Shown one piece after another: positions 1 to 7,223 of a stretch of DNA of 11,935 nucleotides. A model generated the notes under the pieces. It saw only the letters and a list, made by a program, of their open reading frames with translations. It had not been told where the DNA came from and made no database searches. The first letter of the stretch is position 1. Each line of letters begins with the position of its first letter. Origin of the DNA: JBLNBU01 sp050260215 (GTDB taxonomy: Bacteria; Pseudomonadota; Alphaproteobacteria; Rhodospirillales; Magnetospirillaceae); assembly GCA_050260215.1 (NCBI GenBank), contig JBLNBU010000008.1, positions 1-11,935 of the forward strand. The letters are read 5' to 3'. The position numbers were made by a program, and so were the translations under genes.

Positions 1-438
1 GACCGGCCGGTCGGCTTCTTCCTGTCGGGCAGCGTGCCCGCCCAGCTGCGCCAAAGGCTGCCGGCCGGCGCGCGCATCCACGCCCCCGGCGCCCAGTCGG
101 CGCCGTCGGTGCTGGCCACGGTCAAGGCGTGCAGCTTCGGCATCTATCCGACCCTGGTCGAGAACTACAGCATGGCGCTGCTCGAGGCTGCGCTGGCCGG
201 CGTGCCCATGGTCACCACCGCCGTCGGCGGCAACGGCGAGATCGTCGCCCACGGGGTCAACGGGTTCCTCAGTGCCGACATCTCGGCCGCCGCCCTGTGC
301 GGGCTCGCCCTGCCGCTGCTGGACCCGGCTGCCGCCGCCGCCATGCGCGCCGCCACCCTGGCCGATGCCGCGCAGCGCCTGTCGGCCGCGGGGGTCGGCG
401 CCCGCGTGGTCGCCGCCGTCACGGGGGCCGGCCGGTGA
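1..438 (+). CDS. Glycosyltransferase, GT-B fold, C-terminal part (5' truncated)
   Basis: The reading frame is open from the first base and ends at TGA 436-438, leaving 145 residues. What remains is the nucleotide-sugar-binding half of a GT4/GT1-type transferase. The segment near residues 50-68 (IYPTLVENYSMALLEAALAG) matches the family's E-x7-E region, in which two glutamates contact the donor sugar and phosphates. It is followed by VPMVTTAVGGNGEIV and HGVNGFL, the usual 'GTPVV…GG…E…G..G.L' run. The enzyme probably adds one sugar to a lipid-linked glycan at the cytoplasmic face. The next gene begins inside its stop codon (GTGA overlap), implying co-transcription and translational coupling. ATG 34 is an internal methionine-like start, not the gene start, because the frame runs through the left edge. 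Donor and acceptor cannot be inferred. Confidence 0.85.
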   Translation, partial: DRPVGFFLSGSVPAQLRQRLPAGARIHAPGAQSAPSVLATVKACSFGIYPTLVENYSMALLEAALAGVPMVTTAVGGNGEIVAHGVNGFLSADISAAALCGLALPLLDPAAAAAMRAATLADAAQRLSAAGVGARVVAAVTGAGR

Positions 439-1796
439 AGGTGCTGCAAGTCAACACCTTCGACCTGGGCGGCGGCGCCGAAGCGGTGGCCATGCGCTTG
501 CACCGCGCCTACCGGGCGGCGGGCCACCAGGCCTGGCTGGCGGTCAAGCGCAGCCGCGGGACCGAAGAAGGCGTGTTCGAGATCCCCGCCGGGGCCGGCC
601 GCCCCCTGGCCCAGCGCGCCCTGCTGGCCGCCGCCGGCGTGGTCGAGGCCGCCGGGCTGCCCGGATGCGGCCTGGCCACCGCCGGCCTGCGCGCCGCGGC
701 GCGTCCGCTGGCCAGCCTGGACCGACGCCGCGGGCGCGAGGACTTCGCCTTCCCGTCCACGGCCGGGTTGCCCGAGCTGGCCCCGGCCCGACCGGACGTC
801 CTGCACCTGCACAACCTGCACGGCAACTACTTCGACCTGTCCGCCCTGCCGCGGCTGTCGGCACGGCTGCCGGTGGTGTGGACCCTGCACGACTGCTGGG
901 CTTTCAGCGGCCACTGCGCCCACTCGTTCGCCTGCGAGCGCTGGAAGACCGGCTGCGGCGACTGTCCCGACCTGAAGATCCACCCGGCCATCGCCCGCGA
1001 CGCCACCGCCTTCAACTGGCGGCGCAAGCAGGACCTGTTCGCTGCCAGCCGCATCTACCTGGCGACGCCGTCGGAGTGGCTGATGCAGCGGGCGCGCGCG
1101 TCGATCTTGTGGCCCGCGGTGGTCGAGGCCCGCGTCATCCACAACGCCGTCGACGACGCCTTCTTCGCCGCGCCCTCCCGCGCCGAGGCGCGGACCCGCC
1201 TGGGGCTGCCGGCCGACACCCCCATGCTGCTGTTCGCCGCCAACTCGATCCGCAACAACGAGTGGAAGGATTTCGCCACCTTGCGGGCGGCGCTGGCTCT
1301 GCTGGCCGGTCGGGGCGCCGACCGCCGGCCGCCCCTGCTGGTCGCCTTGGGCGAGGAAGGGCCCGAGCAGGATATCGGCGGCGCCCGCCTGCGCTTCATC
1401 CCCTTCCAGACCGATCCGGCGCTGGTGGCCTGCTGGTTCGCCGCCGCCGACCTGTACCTGCATGCGGCCAGGGTCGAGACCTTCTCGCTGACCATCGCCG
1501 AGGCCATGGCCTGCGGCACGCCGGTGGTGGCCACCGAGGCCGGGGCGGTGGCCGAGCGCATCGTCGACCTGGGACGTGCCGGCCCGGACCGCGCCACCGG
1601 CATCCTGGTGGGCGCCGGCGACGCGGCGGGCATGGCGGCGGGTGCGGACCTGCTTTTGTCCGATCCGGGGCTGGCCGCGCAGCTGGCGGCCAACGCCCGG
1701 GCCGTCGCCTTGGACCTGTACCGCGGCCGGCGCCAGGCCGACGCCTACCTGTCCTGGTTCGCCGAGATTGCGAAGGCAAAGTCCGGGTTGGTATAA
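435..1796 (+). CDS. Glycosyltransferase family 4 with Cys-rich insert
   Basis: This 453-residue protein starts at GTG 435, overlapping the previous stop by 4 bp, with a G-rich run at 423-427 as possible ribosome binding site. The N-terminus VKVLQVNTFDLGGGAEAVA is the classic GT4 opening with its glycine-rich acceptor loop. Residues 124-131 (LHLHNLHG) and 149-178 form a segment typical of one GT4 subgroup: WTLHDCWAFSGHC, then further cysteines at 167, 174 and 177 and a closing GCGDCP. Residues 210-240 (TPSEWL, VIHNAVD) and 347-370 (VETFSLTIAEAMACGTPVVA) form the donor-binding half. The frame upstream of 435 reads through the previous gene with unusual arginine-rich composition, so the longer start at 129 is rejected. 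It probably transfers a hexose or deoxyhexose to an undecaprenyl-linked oligosaccharide in the cytoplasm; the specificity is unknown. Confidence 0.93.
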   Translation: MKVLQVNTFDLGGGAEAVAMRLHRAYRAAGHQAWLAVKRSRGTEEGVFEIPAGAGRPLAQRALLAAAGVVEAAGLPGCGLATAGLRAAARPLASLDRRRGREDFAFPSTAGLPELAPARPDVLHLHNLHGNYFDLSALPRLSARLPVVWTLHDCWAFSGHCAHSFACERWKTGCGDCPDLKIHPAIARDATAFNWRRKQDLFAASRIYLATPSEWLMQRARASILWPAVVEARVIHNAVDDAFFAAPSRAEARTRLGLPADTPMLLFAANSIRNNEWKDFATLRAALALLAGRGADRRPPLLVALGEEGPEQDIGGARLRFIPFQTDPALVACWFAAADLYLHAARVETFSLTIAEAMACGTPVVATEAGAVAERIVDLGRAGPDRATGILVGAGDAAGMAAGADLLLSDPGLAAQLAANARAVALDLYRGRRQADAYLSWFAEIAKAKSGLV

Positions 1797-1797
1797 C
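1768..1797 (+). promoter_or_regulatory. Possible sigma-70-type promoter upstream of the radical SAM gene
   Basis: TTGCGA at 1768-1773 (4 of 6 matches to TTGACA) and TATAAC at 1792-1797 (5 of 6 matches to TATAAT) are separated by 18 bases. The element straddles the end of the glycosyltransferase gene and lies just before a small A/T-richer stretch (1791-1812) that stands out in a very GC-rich window. Transcription would start near 1804, giving a leader of about 20 bases before ATG 1823. The match is by eye only, and TATAA overlaps a TAA stop codon, so chance is a real alternative. Confidence 0.3.
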
Positions 1798-1822
1798 CCC
1801 CTAATTCTTTCGGCAAGAGCCC

Positions 1823-3304
1823 ATGCAGATCCTGATCCTCAACCCGCCGGCCCAGAACACCGTCGTCGAGCATCCCGACGAGGACGGCGGCGAGTTCCTG
1901 GAATCGGATTCGTTCGGCGAGTTCCCGCCGCTCGGGGCGCTTTACGTGCTGACCTATGCCCAGCAGCACACCAGCGGCCACAGTTTCCACTTCATCGACT
2001 GCGTCGGCGAGGGGGTGTCGCACCAGGCGCTGGAGCAGCGCATCGCCGACATCCGGCCCGACGTGGTCGGGATCACCAGCTTCACCATCTCGCTGCTGGA
2101 CGTGGTCAAGGCGGCCGAGACGGTGCGGCGCATCGTCCCCCATGCCCATATCTGCCTGGGCGGCCACCACCCCATCGCCTTCCCCTTCGAGGCCGCGGCC
2201 CTGCCGCAGTTCGACTCCATCGTGGTCGGCGAGGGGGAATACGCCTTCACCGCCCTGCTCAATGCCCTGGAAAAGGGCGAGGACATCACCGCCATCACCG
2301 GCGTCTACACCCGCGACAGCATCAAGCCGTGGCGCGAGCGGGCGTTCTCGGACAAGCGCTTCCTCGGCCGGGTCACGGTGCCGCCGGCCTATGTCGAGGA
2401 CGTCGACCAGCTGCCCATCGTCGACCGCCGGGCCATCCGCCACGTTCGTTACCGCAACATCCTGGGCGTGACCAACGACCTGGCGACCATCCTGTCGTCG
2501 CGCGGATGCCCGTACCGCTGCACCTTCTGCGACGTGCCCTACAAGCGCTATCGCCCGCGCGATCCGGACAAGGTCCTCGACGAGGTCGAGGCCTGCCTGG
2601 CCATGGGCTACACCGAATTCCGCTTCTATGACGACCTGTTCAACCTCAACGAGCGCAAGGTCCTGGAATTCTGCGAGGCGGTCGAGCGCCGCAAGCTGAA
2701 GTTCGTCTGGGACTTCCGCGGCCGGGTCAACGGGGTCACCCGCCAGTCCCTGGAACGCGCCAAGGCTTGCGGCCTGCGCATGATCTCGTTCGGCGTCGAG
2801 ACCGGCTCGGACGAGGGCCTGCGCGAGCTCAAGAAGGGGACCACGGTGGCCAAGGTCCGCGACGCCTTCCGCTGGTGCCGCGAACTGGGAATCCTGACCG
2901 TCGCCGACTTCATCATCGGCCTGCCGTTCGAACGCACCCCCGCCGACGTCCGCCGCAACCTGGCGTTCCTGACCGGGCTGGACCCGGACTATGCCCAGGT
3001 GTCGATCCTGACCCTGTACCCGAACACCGAGCTCTACGACCAGGCGGTCGCCAAGGGCCTCGTCGATCCGGAACGCTGGCGCCGCTGGGTGTCCGATCCC
3101 CAGCCGGGCTTCGCCGTCGACCACTGGGAGGAACACCTGGACGTCGCCACCCTGGTCAAGCTGCAGAAGCAGGCATACCGGAAGTTCTATTTCCGCCCAC
3201 GCTACATCCTGCGCAGCCTGCGCCAGACCGGGTCCATGTACGAACTTCTGTCCAAGGCCAAGGGGGCGCTCACCCTGCTGCAGATCAACCGGCGATGCGC
3301 CTGA
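1823..3304 (+). CDS. B12-binding-domain radical SAM protein
   Basis: This 493-residue protein has the two-domain plan of class B-type radical SAM enzymes. Residues 1-165 form a cobalamin-binding-like Rossmann domain: MQILILNPPAQ, then RPDVVGITSFT, then CLGGHHPIAFP, then VVGEGEYAF. The radical SAM core begins near residue 220 with SSRGCPYRCTFCD, where C229, C233 and C236 give the CxxxCxxC motif that binds the 4Fe-4S cluster. Later core elements include FYDDLFNLN, SFGVETGSDEGL and FIIGLPFERT. The DxHxxG loop of base-off B12 enzymes is not visible, as in several relatives of this type. The family includes C-methyltransferases, cyclases such as BchE and other carbon-centre chemists, so the exact reaction cannot be named; modification of a sugar or of the lipid carrier or anchor is a guess from context. 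A 26-bp gap precedes it; AAGAG at 1815-1819 is a weak, close ribosome binding site. Its stop overlaps the next start by 10 bp. Confidence 0.9.
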   Translation: MQILILNPPAQNTVVEHPDEDGGEFLESDSFGEFPPLGALYVLTYAQQHTSGHSFHFIDCVGEGVSHQALEQRIADIRPDVVGITSFTISLLDVVKAAETVRRIVPHAHICLGGHHPIAFPFEAAALPQFDSIVVGEGEYAFTALLNALEKGEDITAITGVYTRDSIKPWRERAFSDKRFLGRVTVPPAYVEDVDQLPIVDRRAIRHVRYRNILGVTNDLATILSSRGCPYRCTFCDVPYKRYRPRDPDKVLDEVEACLAMGYTEFRFYDDLFNLNERKVLEFCEAVERRKLKFVWDFRGRVNGVTRQSLERAKACGLRMISFGVETGSDEGLRELKKGTTVAKVRDAFRWCRELGILTVADFIIGLPFERTPADVRRNLAFLTGLDPDYAQVSILTLYPNTELYDQAVAKGLVDPERWRRWVSDPQPGFAVDHWEEHLDVATLVKLQKQAYRKFYFRPRYILRSLRQTGSMYELLSKAKGALTLLQINRRCA

Positions 3305-4890
3305 GCACCCTGCCCCACCGGCCGGTGCTGGCCGGCTTCACCGCCCTGATGGCCGTTTTCGTCGCCTGGGCCGTGTGGGCCGTGGGCGTCCACTTCTATT
3401 ACAGCTTCAGCGAAATATCGGCCCTGTCGCTGGCGTTTGGCATGAACATCGACCAGTGGCTGGGCGAACGCATCTGGCGCGGGCGCTACCACCTGTTCAA
3501 CAACTACGCCTATCCCGGCGTGCCCCTGCAGTTGGCCAGCTGGGCGATCTATCGCCTGATGGACGGCCTGCGGTTCAGCAGCGCTGTGGACCTGGCCAGC
3601 CGCACCCTGGCCGACCCGCAGCCCTGGTTCGTCGCCACCCGGATGGCCTGCCTGGCCATGGCGTCGGGGGCGATGGCGCTGCTGCTGCGCCAGGCCCGTG
3701 CCCTGCCGTGGCAGGCCGCCGCCGCCGCCGGGCTGGCCTGGCTGGCCTATCAGCCGTTCTGGCGCTGGGGCCTGCTTTACCTGGACAATCCGAGCTTCGC
3801 GCCGCTGATGGCGGTGGTGTTCTTCGCCGTCGCCGTGCGGGCGATGAACGGCCGCGGCTTCGTGCTGCTGGGCTTCATGGGGGCGGCCGGCTATTCGATC
3901 AGCCTGCAATACATGTCCTGGCTGGGCGGCGCCGGCATCGGGGTGCTGGTGGCGGCGTGGCTGGGGCGCTGGGGGTGGCGGCGGACCGCGACCTCGGTCG
4001 GGCTGACCGTGCTGGGCTTTGCCGCCGGCATGGAGCTGATGGCCCTGATCCTGGAAGGCGGCCGGCTGACCCACAAGCAGTTGGGCAACATGCTGCGCTT
4101 CCATTTCAGCCTGTTCGGCAGCGTGGCCGGCAACGAGCAGCCGTCGGGCGTGGGGTCGGCCGAGTTCTCGGTGGCCAGCGCCTTCACCCCGGCCGTCGGG
4201 GTGTACGGGGCCATGGCGGCGCTGCTGGCCGGCTGGCTGGGCGCCGTGGCCTGGCGGCGGGACAAGGATCCCCAATGGACGGCCGGCGCGGTGATGCTGA
4301 TCGTGGTCTACGTTTTCGGCGCCCTGGCCTATGTGAAGTTCCCCTCGGACAAGTACCTGGTGTCGAGCGCCGCCTTCCTGCCCTTCGGTCTCTTGTGGCT
4401 GGCCCGTGCCGGCCATGGGCGGGCGGTCGGCCGCCTGGTGGTGCCGCTGGCGCTGGCAGCAACGGTGTCGGGTGCATCCGAAATGCGCCAGGAGCTGGCC
4501 CGCAAGGATGCCGAGATCGCCACCCGCGCCGACCGCGACCGCGTGCTGGCCCTGCCCCTGGCGCCGGGGGAAAAGCGCCTGTGGCTCTACCGGGTGCCGG
4601 TGCCCGAGTACACGGCCCGGCTGGTGCTGCAGTGGAGCGGGGTGCCGGAATGGGACACCCGCATCGGAGACGCCTTGATGCCCGACGATGCCGAGTTCAA
4701 CGTCTGGCGCAACCTGGTGCGCGTCCGCGGCAGCTGGTACGCCCTGGACGCGTTGCCGTGGCGTTATGCGGTGGCCAGCGGCAAGACGCGGACCATCGAA
4801 TCGGTGGGCGCGCTGGCACCGTTCGCCGGCCGCGCCCGGGTACTGGAACACTACGGGACGCTGACGGTGCTCAGCCCCGGTGGGCGCTGA
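3295..4890 (+). CDS. Multi-pass membrane protein, GT-C-like glycosyltransferase
   Basis: This 531-residue protein starts at ATG 3295, inside the end of the radical SAM gene. Hydrophobic segments suggest roughly nine to eleven membrane helices: about 11-33, 112-132, 140-162, 166-183, 188-206, 209-224, 233-253, 297-320, 328-346, 355-371 and 379-393. The first extracytoplasmic loop carries an acidic residue in FGMNIDQWLGERIW, where GT-C enzymes usually place their catalytic aspartate, and KFPSDKYLVSSAAFLPFGLLW resembles the late helix pair of this group. The last 130 residues are soluble and would lie in the periplasm. GT-C enzymes use polyprenyl-phosphate sugars, and the next gene encodes a likely maker of such a donor, which supports the role. 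Alternatives are an unassigned polysaccharide-assembly membrane protein. No exact family was recognised. Confidence 0.72.
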   Translation: MRLSTLPHRPVLAGFTALMAVFVAWAVWAVGVHFYYSFSEISALSLAFGMNIDQWLGERIWRGRYHLFNNYAYPGVPLQLASWAIYRLMDGLRFSSAVDLASRTLADPQPWFVATRMACLAMASGAMALLLRQARALPWQAAAAAGLAWLAYQPFWRWGLLYLDNPSFAPLMAVVFFAVAVRAMNGRGFVLLGFMGAAGYSISLQYMSWLGGAGIGVLVAAWLGRWGWRRTATSVGLTVLGFAAGMELMALILEGGRLTHKQLGNMLRFHFSLFGSVAGNEQPSGVGSAEFSVASAFTPAVGVYGAMAALLAGWLGAVAWRRDKDPQWTAGAVMLIVVYVFGALAYVKFPSDKYLVSSAAFLPFGLLWLARAGHGRAVGRLVVPLALAATVSGASEMRQELARKDAEIATRADRDRVLALPLAPGEKRLWLYRVPVPEYTARLVLQWSGVPEWDTRIGDALMPDDAEFNVWRNLVRVRGSWYALDALPWRYAVASGKTRTIESVGALAPFAGRARVLEHYGTLTVLSPGGR

Positions 4891-4895
4891 CGCAC

Positions 4896-4900
4896 AGGGG
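4896..4900 (+). promoter_or_regulatory. Ribosome binding site for the GT2 gene at 4911
   Basis: AGGGG lies 10 bases before ATG 4911, supporting that start. TTG 4905 is in frame but too close to the site to be preferred. Confidence 0.45.
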
Positions 4901-4910
4901 TGGCTTGACC

Positions 4911-5603
4911 ATGATTTCCTTCATCATCCCGACCCTGGACGAAGAGCGCATCATCGCCGACCAGATCACGGCGGTATTGGCCCACGTCGCCGGCGACGTC
5001 GAGATCATCATCGTCGACGACAGCCCCGGCCTGGCCACCGCCGACGCCGTTGCCGCCCTGAACGAGCCGCGGGTGCGGGTGGTGCGTCGCGGCGCCCCGC
5101 GTGGCTTGGCCTCGGCCATCCTGCGCGGCATCATGGAATCGCGCGGCGAGATCGTCGGCTGGATGGACGCCGACGCCTGGATGCTGCCCGAACGGCTGCC
5201 GGCGATGATCAAGGCGCTGGAGACGGCCGACATCGCCATCGCCTCGCGCTATGCCGAGGGCGGCGGCGACGTCCGCGTCGCCACCCGCGTGATGGCCAGC
5301 CGGCTGATCAACGGATTTGCCCAGCTGATGCTGGGCGACCACGTGCGCGACTACACCTCGTGCTTTGCCGTGGTCCGCCGCAGCGTGTTCGACGTCATCC
5401 TGCCCGACCCCCACGGTTTCGGCGAATTCTTCGTCGAGTTCGTCCACCGCGCCCGCAAGGCCGGACTGACCATCGCCGAGGTCCCCTACATCCTGCGCGA
5501 CCGTACCGCGGGCGAATCGAAATGCTCGAACCATTGGCGCCAGTTCCTGCGGCTGGGCATCAATTACGGTGTCCGCATCCTGGTCACCGCCGTCCGCGGC
5601 TGA
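4911..5603 (+). CDS. GT2 glycosyltransferase, polyprenyl-phosphate mannose synthase-like
   Basis: This 230-residue protein begins MISFIIPTLDEERIIADQI, the standard GT-A nucleotide-binding opening. It continues with EIIIVDDSPG (residues 31-40), the metal-binding DxD in WMDAD (D86, D88), ASRYAEGGGD (111-120), RDYTSCFAVVRR (146-157) and a closing VPYILRDRTAGESK. This order and length match the catalytic domain of dolichol/polyprenol-phosphate mannose or glucose synthases. It has no C-terminal membrane helices, so it would act as a soluble or peripheral enzyme charging a polyprenyl phosphate with a single sugar. The lipid-linked sugar would then serve the GT-C-like membrane protein encoded 20 bp upstream. 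The SHPPE-like run that often follows DxD is here AWMLPE. The sugar is not predictable. Confidence 0.9.
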   Translation: MISFIIPTLDEERIIADQITAVLAHVAGDVEIIIVDDSPGLATADAVAALNEPRVRVVRRGAPRGLASAILRGIMESRGEIVGWMDADAWMLPERLPAMIKALETADIAIASRYAEGGGDVRVATRVMASRLINGFAQLMLGDHVRDYTSCFAVVRRSVFDVILPDPHGFGEFFVEFVHRARKAGLTIAEVPYILRDRTAGESKCSNHWRQFLRLGINYGVRILVTAVRG

Positions 5604-5661
5604 GGTTGCCATGGCGAGTCGTCCGTGGCATCCTGCCGGCTGCTTATTCGGGTAGGGTCAC

Positions 5662-6093
5662 ATGGTCGTTCGCGTAACCGCCGGGTCGAAGCTTCTGGCC
5701 CTGATCGTGCCAGCCGACCACCGGCCGCCGGGCGTGCACTTCGTCACCAACGACGAGGATTCCCAGCAGGTTGCGGTGATGCGCCATCCGGCCGGGCACC
5801 AGATCAAGGCCCACGTCCATAATCCCGTGCCCCGGCAGTTCAAGTACACCAAGGAAGTGCTGATCATCGAGAAGGGACGCATGCGTGCCGACTTCTACGA
5901 CAACGACCAGACCTATGTGGAAAGCCGCGAGGTCGGTCCCGGCGACGTCCTGGTGCTGATCGACGGCGGCCATGGCTTCACCGTGCTCGACGAGATCCAG
6001 ATGATCGAGGTCAAGCAGGGCCCCTATGTCGGCGGCGCCGACAAGACCCTGTTCCCACCGGTGGCCGCCGAGTCGGTGACCCTGCGCAGATGA
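5662..6093 (+). CDS. Single-domain cupin protein
   Basis: This 143-residue protein shows cupin motif 1 with the expected spacing. G45 is followed by H51 and H53 (AHVHN), then E65 and, seven residues on, G72, giving a likely metal site of two histidines and a glutamate. Motif 2 is VGPGDVLVLIDGGHGF, with H104 as the fourth ligand. The protein ends with its stop inside the start of the aminotransferase gene (ATGA overlap), so the two are probably translated together. It does not show the sequence of the WxcM/FdtA sugar 3,4-ketoisomerases, but isomerase or epimerase action on a nucleotide sugar is plausible from context. A WbuC-type cupin of unknown role is another option. The start at ATG 5662 is preceded by a weak TAGGG at 5653-5657, and an in-frame TAG there rules out an earlier start. 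Confidence 0.85.
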   Translation: MVVRVTAGSKLLALIVPADHRPPGVHFVTNDEDSQQVAVMRHPAGHQIKAHVHNPVPRQFKYTKEVLIIEKGRMRADFYDNDQTYVESREVGPGDVLVLIDGGHGFTVLDEIQMIEVKQGPYVGGADKTLFPPVAAESVTLRR

Positions 6094-7223
6094 GCGGCGA
6101 CGCGTTCATCCCCATCAACGAGCCGCTGTTTGCGGGCAACGAAAAGGCCTACCTGGCCGAGTGCATCGACACCGGCTGGATCTCGTCGGACGGCCCCTTC
6201 GTCGCCCGCTTCGAGCAGGCCTTCGCCGCCCATGCCGGCCGCCGCCACGCGGTGGCGGTGACCAACGGCTCGGCCGCCCTGGAAGCGGCCGTGGTGGCCC
6301 TTGGCATCGGCCCCGGCGACGAGGTCATCCTGCCCACCCTGACGATCATCTCCTGCGCTTCGGCGGTGGTGCGGGCCGGCGCCACCCCGGTGGTGGTCGA
6401 CTCGCGTCCCGGCGACTGGTGCATGGACGTCGGGGCGGTCGAGCGGTGCATCACCCCGCGCACCAAGGCGATCATGGCGGTCCACCTGTACGGGCTGCCC
6501 GTCGACATGCAGGCGCTGATGGGCGTGGCAGAGCGCCATGGTTTGAAGGTGATCGAGGACGCCGCCGAGGCCATCGGCCTGGAAGCGGGCGGGCGGACCT
6601 GCGGGTCGTTCGGCGAGGTCAGCTGCTTCAGCTTCTATCCCAACAAGCACGTGACCACCGGCGAAGGCGGCATGGTGCTGACCGACGACGACCAGGTGGC
6701 CGAACGGCTGCGCTCGCTGCGCAACCTGTGCTTCCAGCCCCAGCGCCGCTTCGTCCACGAGGAACTTGGCTGGAACCTGCGCATGAGCAACCTGCAGGCC
6801 GCCGTCGGCCTGGCCCAGCTGGAGCGGCTGCCCGAGACCCGGGCACGCAAGCGGGCGCTGGGCCTTCGATACACCGAGCTGCTGTCCGACGTCGCCGAGA
6901 TCCGCCTGCCGCCGACCCATTCGGCCGCCGGCGACGACAACTGCTACTGGGCGATGGCGGTCGAACTGGCCGAAAGCGTCCCCTTCGACGCCACCGAGGC
7001 GGCCCGTCGCCTGGCTGCGCTGAAGGTGGCGACCCGGCCGTTCTTCTGGTGCATGCACGAGCAGCCGGTGTTCCGCAAGATGGGGCTGTTCGCCGGCGAC
7101 AGCCATCCGGTGGCCGAGCGCGCCGCCCGCCGCGGCCTGCTGCTGCCCAGCGGCGTCGCCATGACCGATGCCCAGATCGACGCGGTCGCAGAACGGCTGA
7201 AGACGGCGCTGCGAGGCGCCTGA
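6090..7223 (+). CDS. DegT/DnrJ/EryC1/StrS family sugar aminotransferase
   Basis: This 377-residue PLP enzyme has the full length of the family. Early elements are FIPINEPLFAGNEKAYL and TGWISSDGPFVARFE. The cofactor phosphate pocket is TNGSAALEAA (residues 58-67), and GDEVILPTLT follows at 76-85. The PLP-contacting aspartate is in VIEDAAEAIG (D157). The Schiff-base lysine is K186 in FYPNKHVTTGEGGM. The C-terminal part has WNLRMSNLQAAVGLAQLERL, conserved in perosamine synthetase-like members. The enzyme should transfer an amino group, usually from glutamate, to a 3- or 4-keto nucleotide sugar. The keto-sugar-forming dehydratase is not in this window. It overlaps the cupin gene by 4 bp and the methyltransferase gene by 1 bp, forming a three-gene coupled unit. 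Confidence 0.95.
   Translation: MSGDAFIPINEPLFAGNEKAYLAECIDTGWISSDGPFVARFEQAFAAHAGRRHAVAVTNGSAALEAAVVALGIGPGDEVILPTLTIISCASAVVRAGATPVVVDSRPGDWCMDVGAVERCITPRTKAIMAVHLYGLPVDMQALMGVAERHGLKVIEDAAEAIGLEAGGRTCGSFGEVSCFSFYPNKHVTTGEGGMVLTDDDQVAERLRSLRNLCFQPQRRFVHEELGWNLRMSNLQAAVGLAQLERLPETRARKRALGLRYTELLSDVAEIRLPPTHSAAGDDNCYWAMAVELAESVPFDATEAARRLAALKVATRPFFWCMHEQPVFRKMGLFAGDSHPVAERAARRGLLLPSGVAMTDAQIDAVAERLKTALRGA
7213..7216 (+). promoter_or_regulatory. Ribosome binding site for the methyltransferase at 7223
   Basis: GAGG lies six bases before ATG 7223, which shares its A with the TGA of the aminotransferase gene. It supports this start. Confidence 0.4.

Noticed and set aside
129..434. N-terminal extension of the GT4 gene from ATG 129
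   Set aside because: The extension is arginine/glycine-rich, overlaps the previous transferase in another frame, and the family's N-terminus begins exactly at GTG 435.
1745..3136. Long minus-strand open frame of 463 codons
   Set aside because: It lies antisense to the radical SAM gene and encodes no recognisable motif. Long antisense frames are expected in such GC-rich coding DNA. The same applies to 165-1463, 3202-4851, 6024-7106, 6944-8116, 7899-8972 and 9892-10668 on the minus strand.
3375..4910. Long plus-strand frame preceding the GT2 gene at 4911
   Set aside because: It is an off-frame shadow of the membrane protein gene; the GT2 domain starts cleanly at MISFIIPT with a ribosome site upstream.
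5606..5634. TTGCCA as a possible -35 element before the cupin gene
   Set aside because: No acceptable -10 hexamer lies 16-18 bases downstream.
5611..5655. Fourteen-codon open frame between the GT2 and cupin genes
   Set aside because: No ribosome binding site, no recognisable content and only 45 bases; probably chance.
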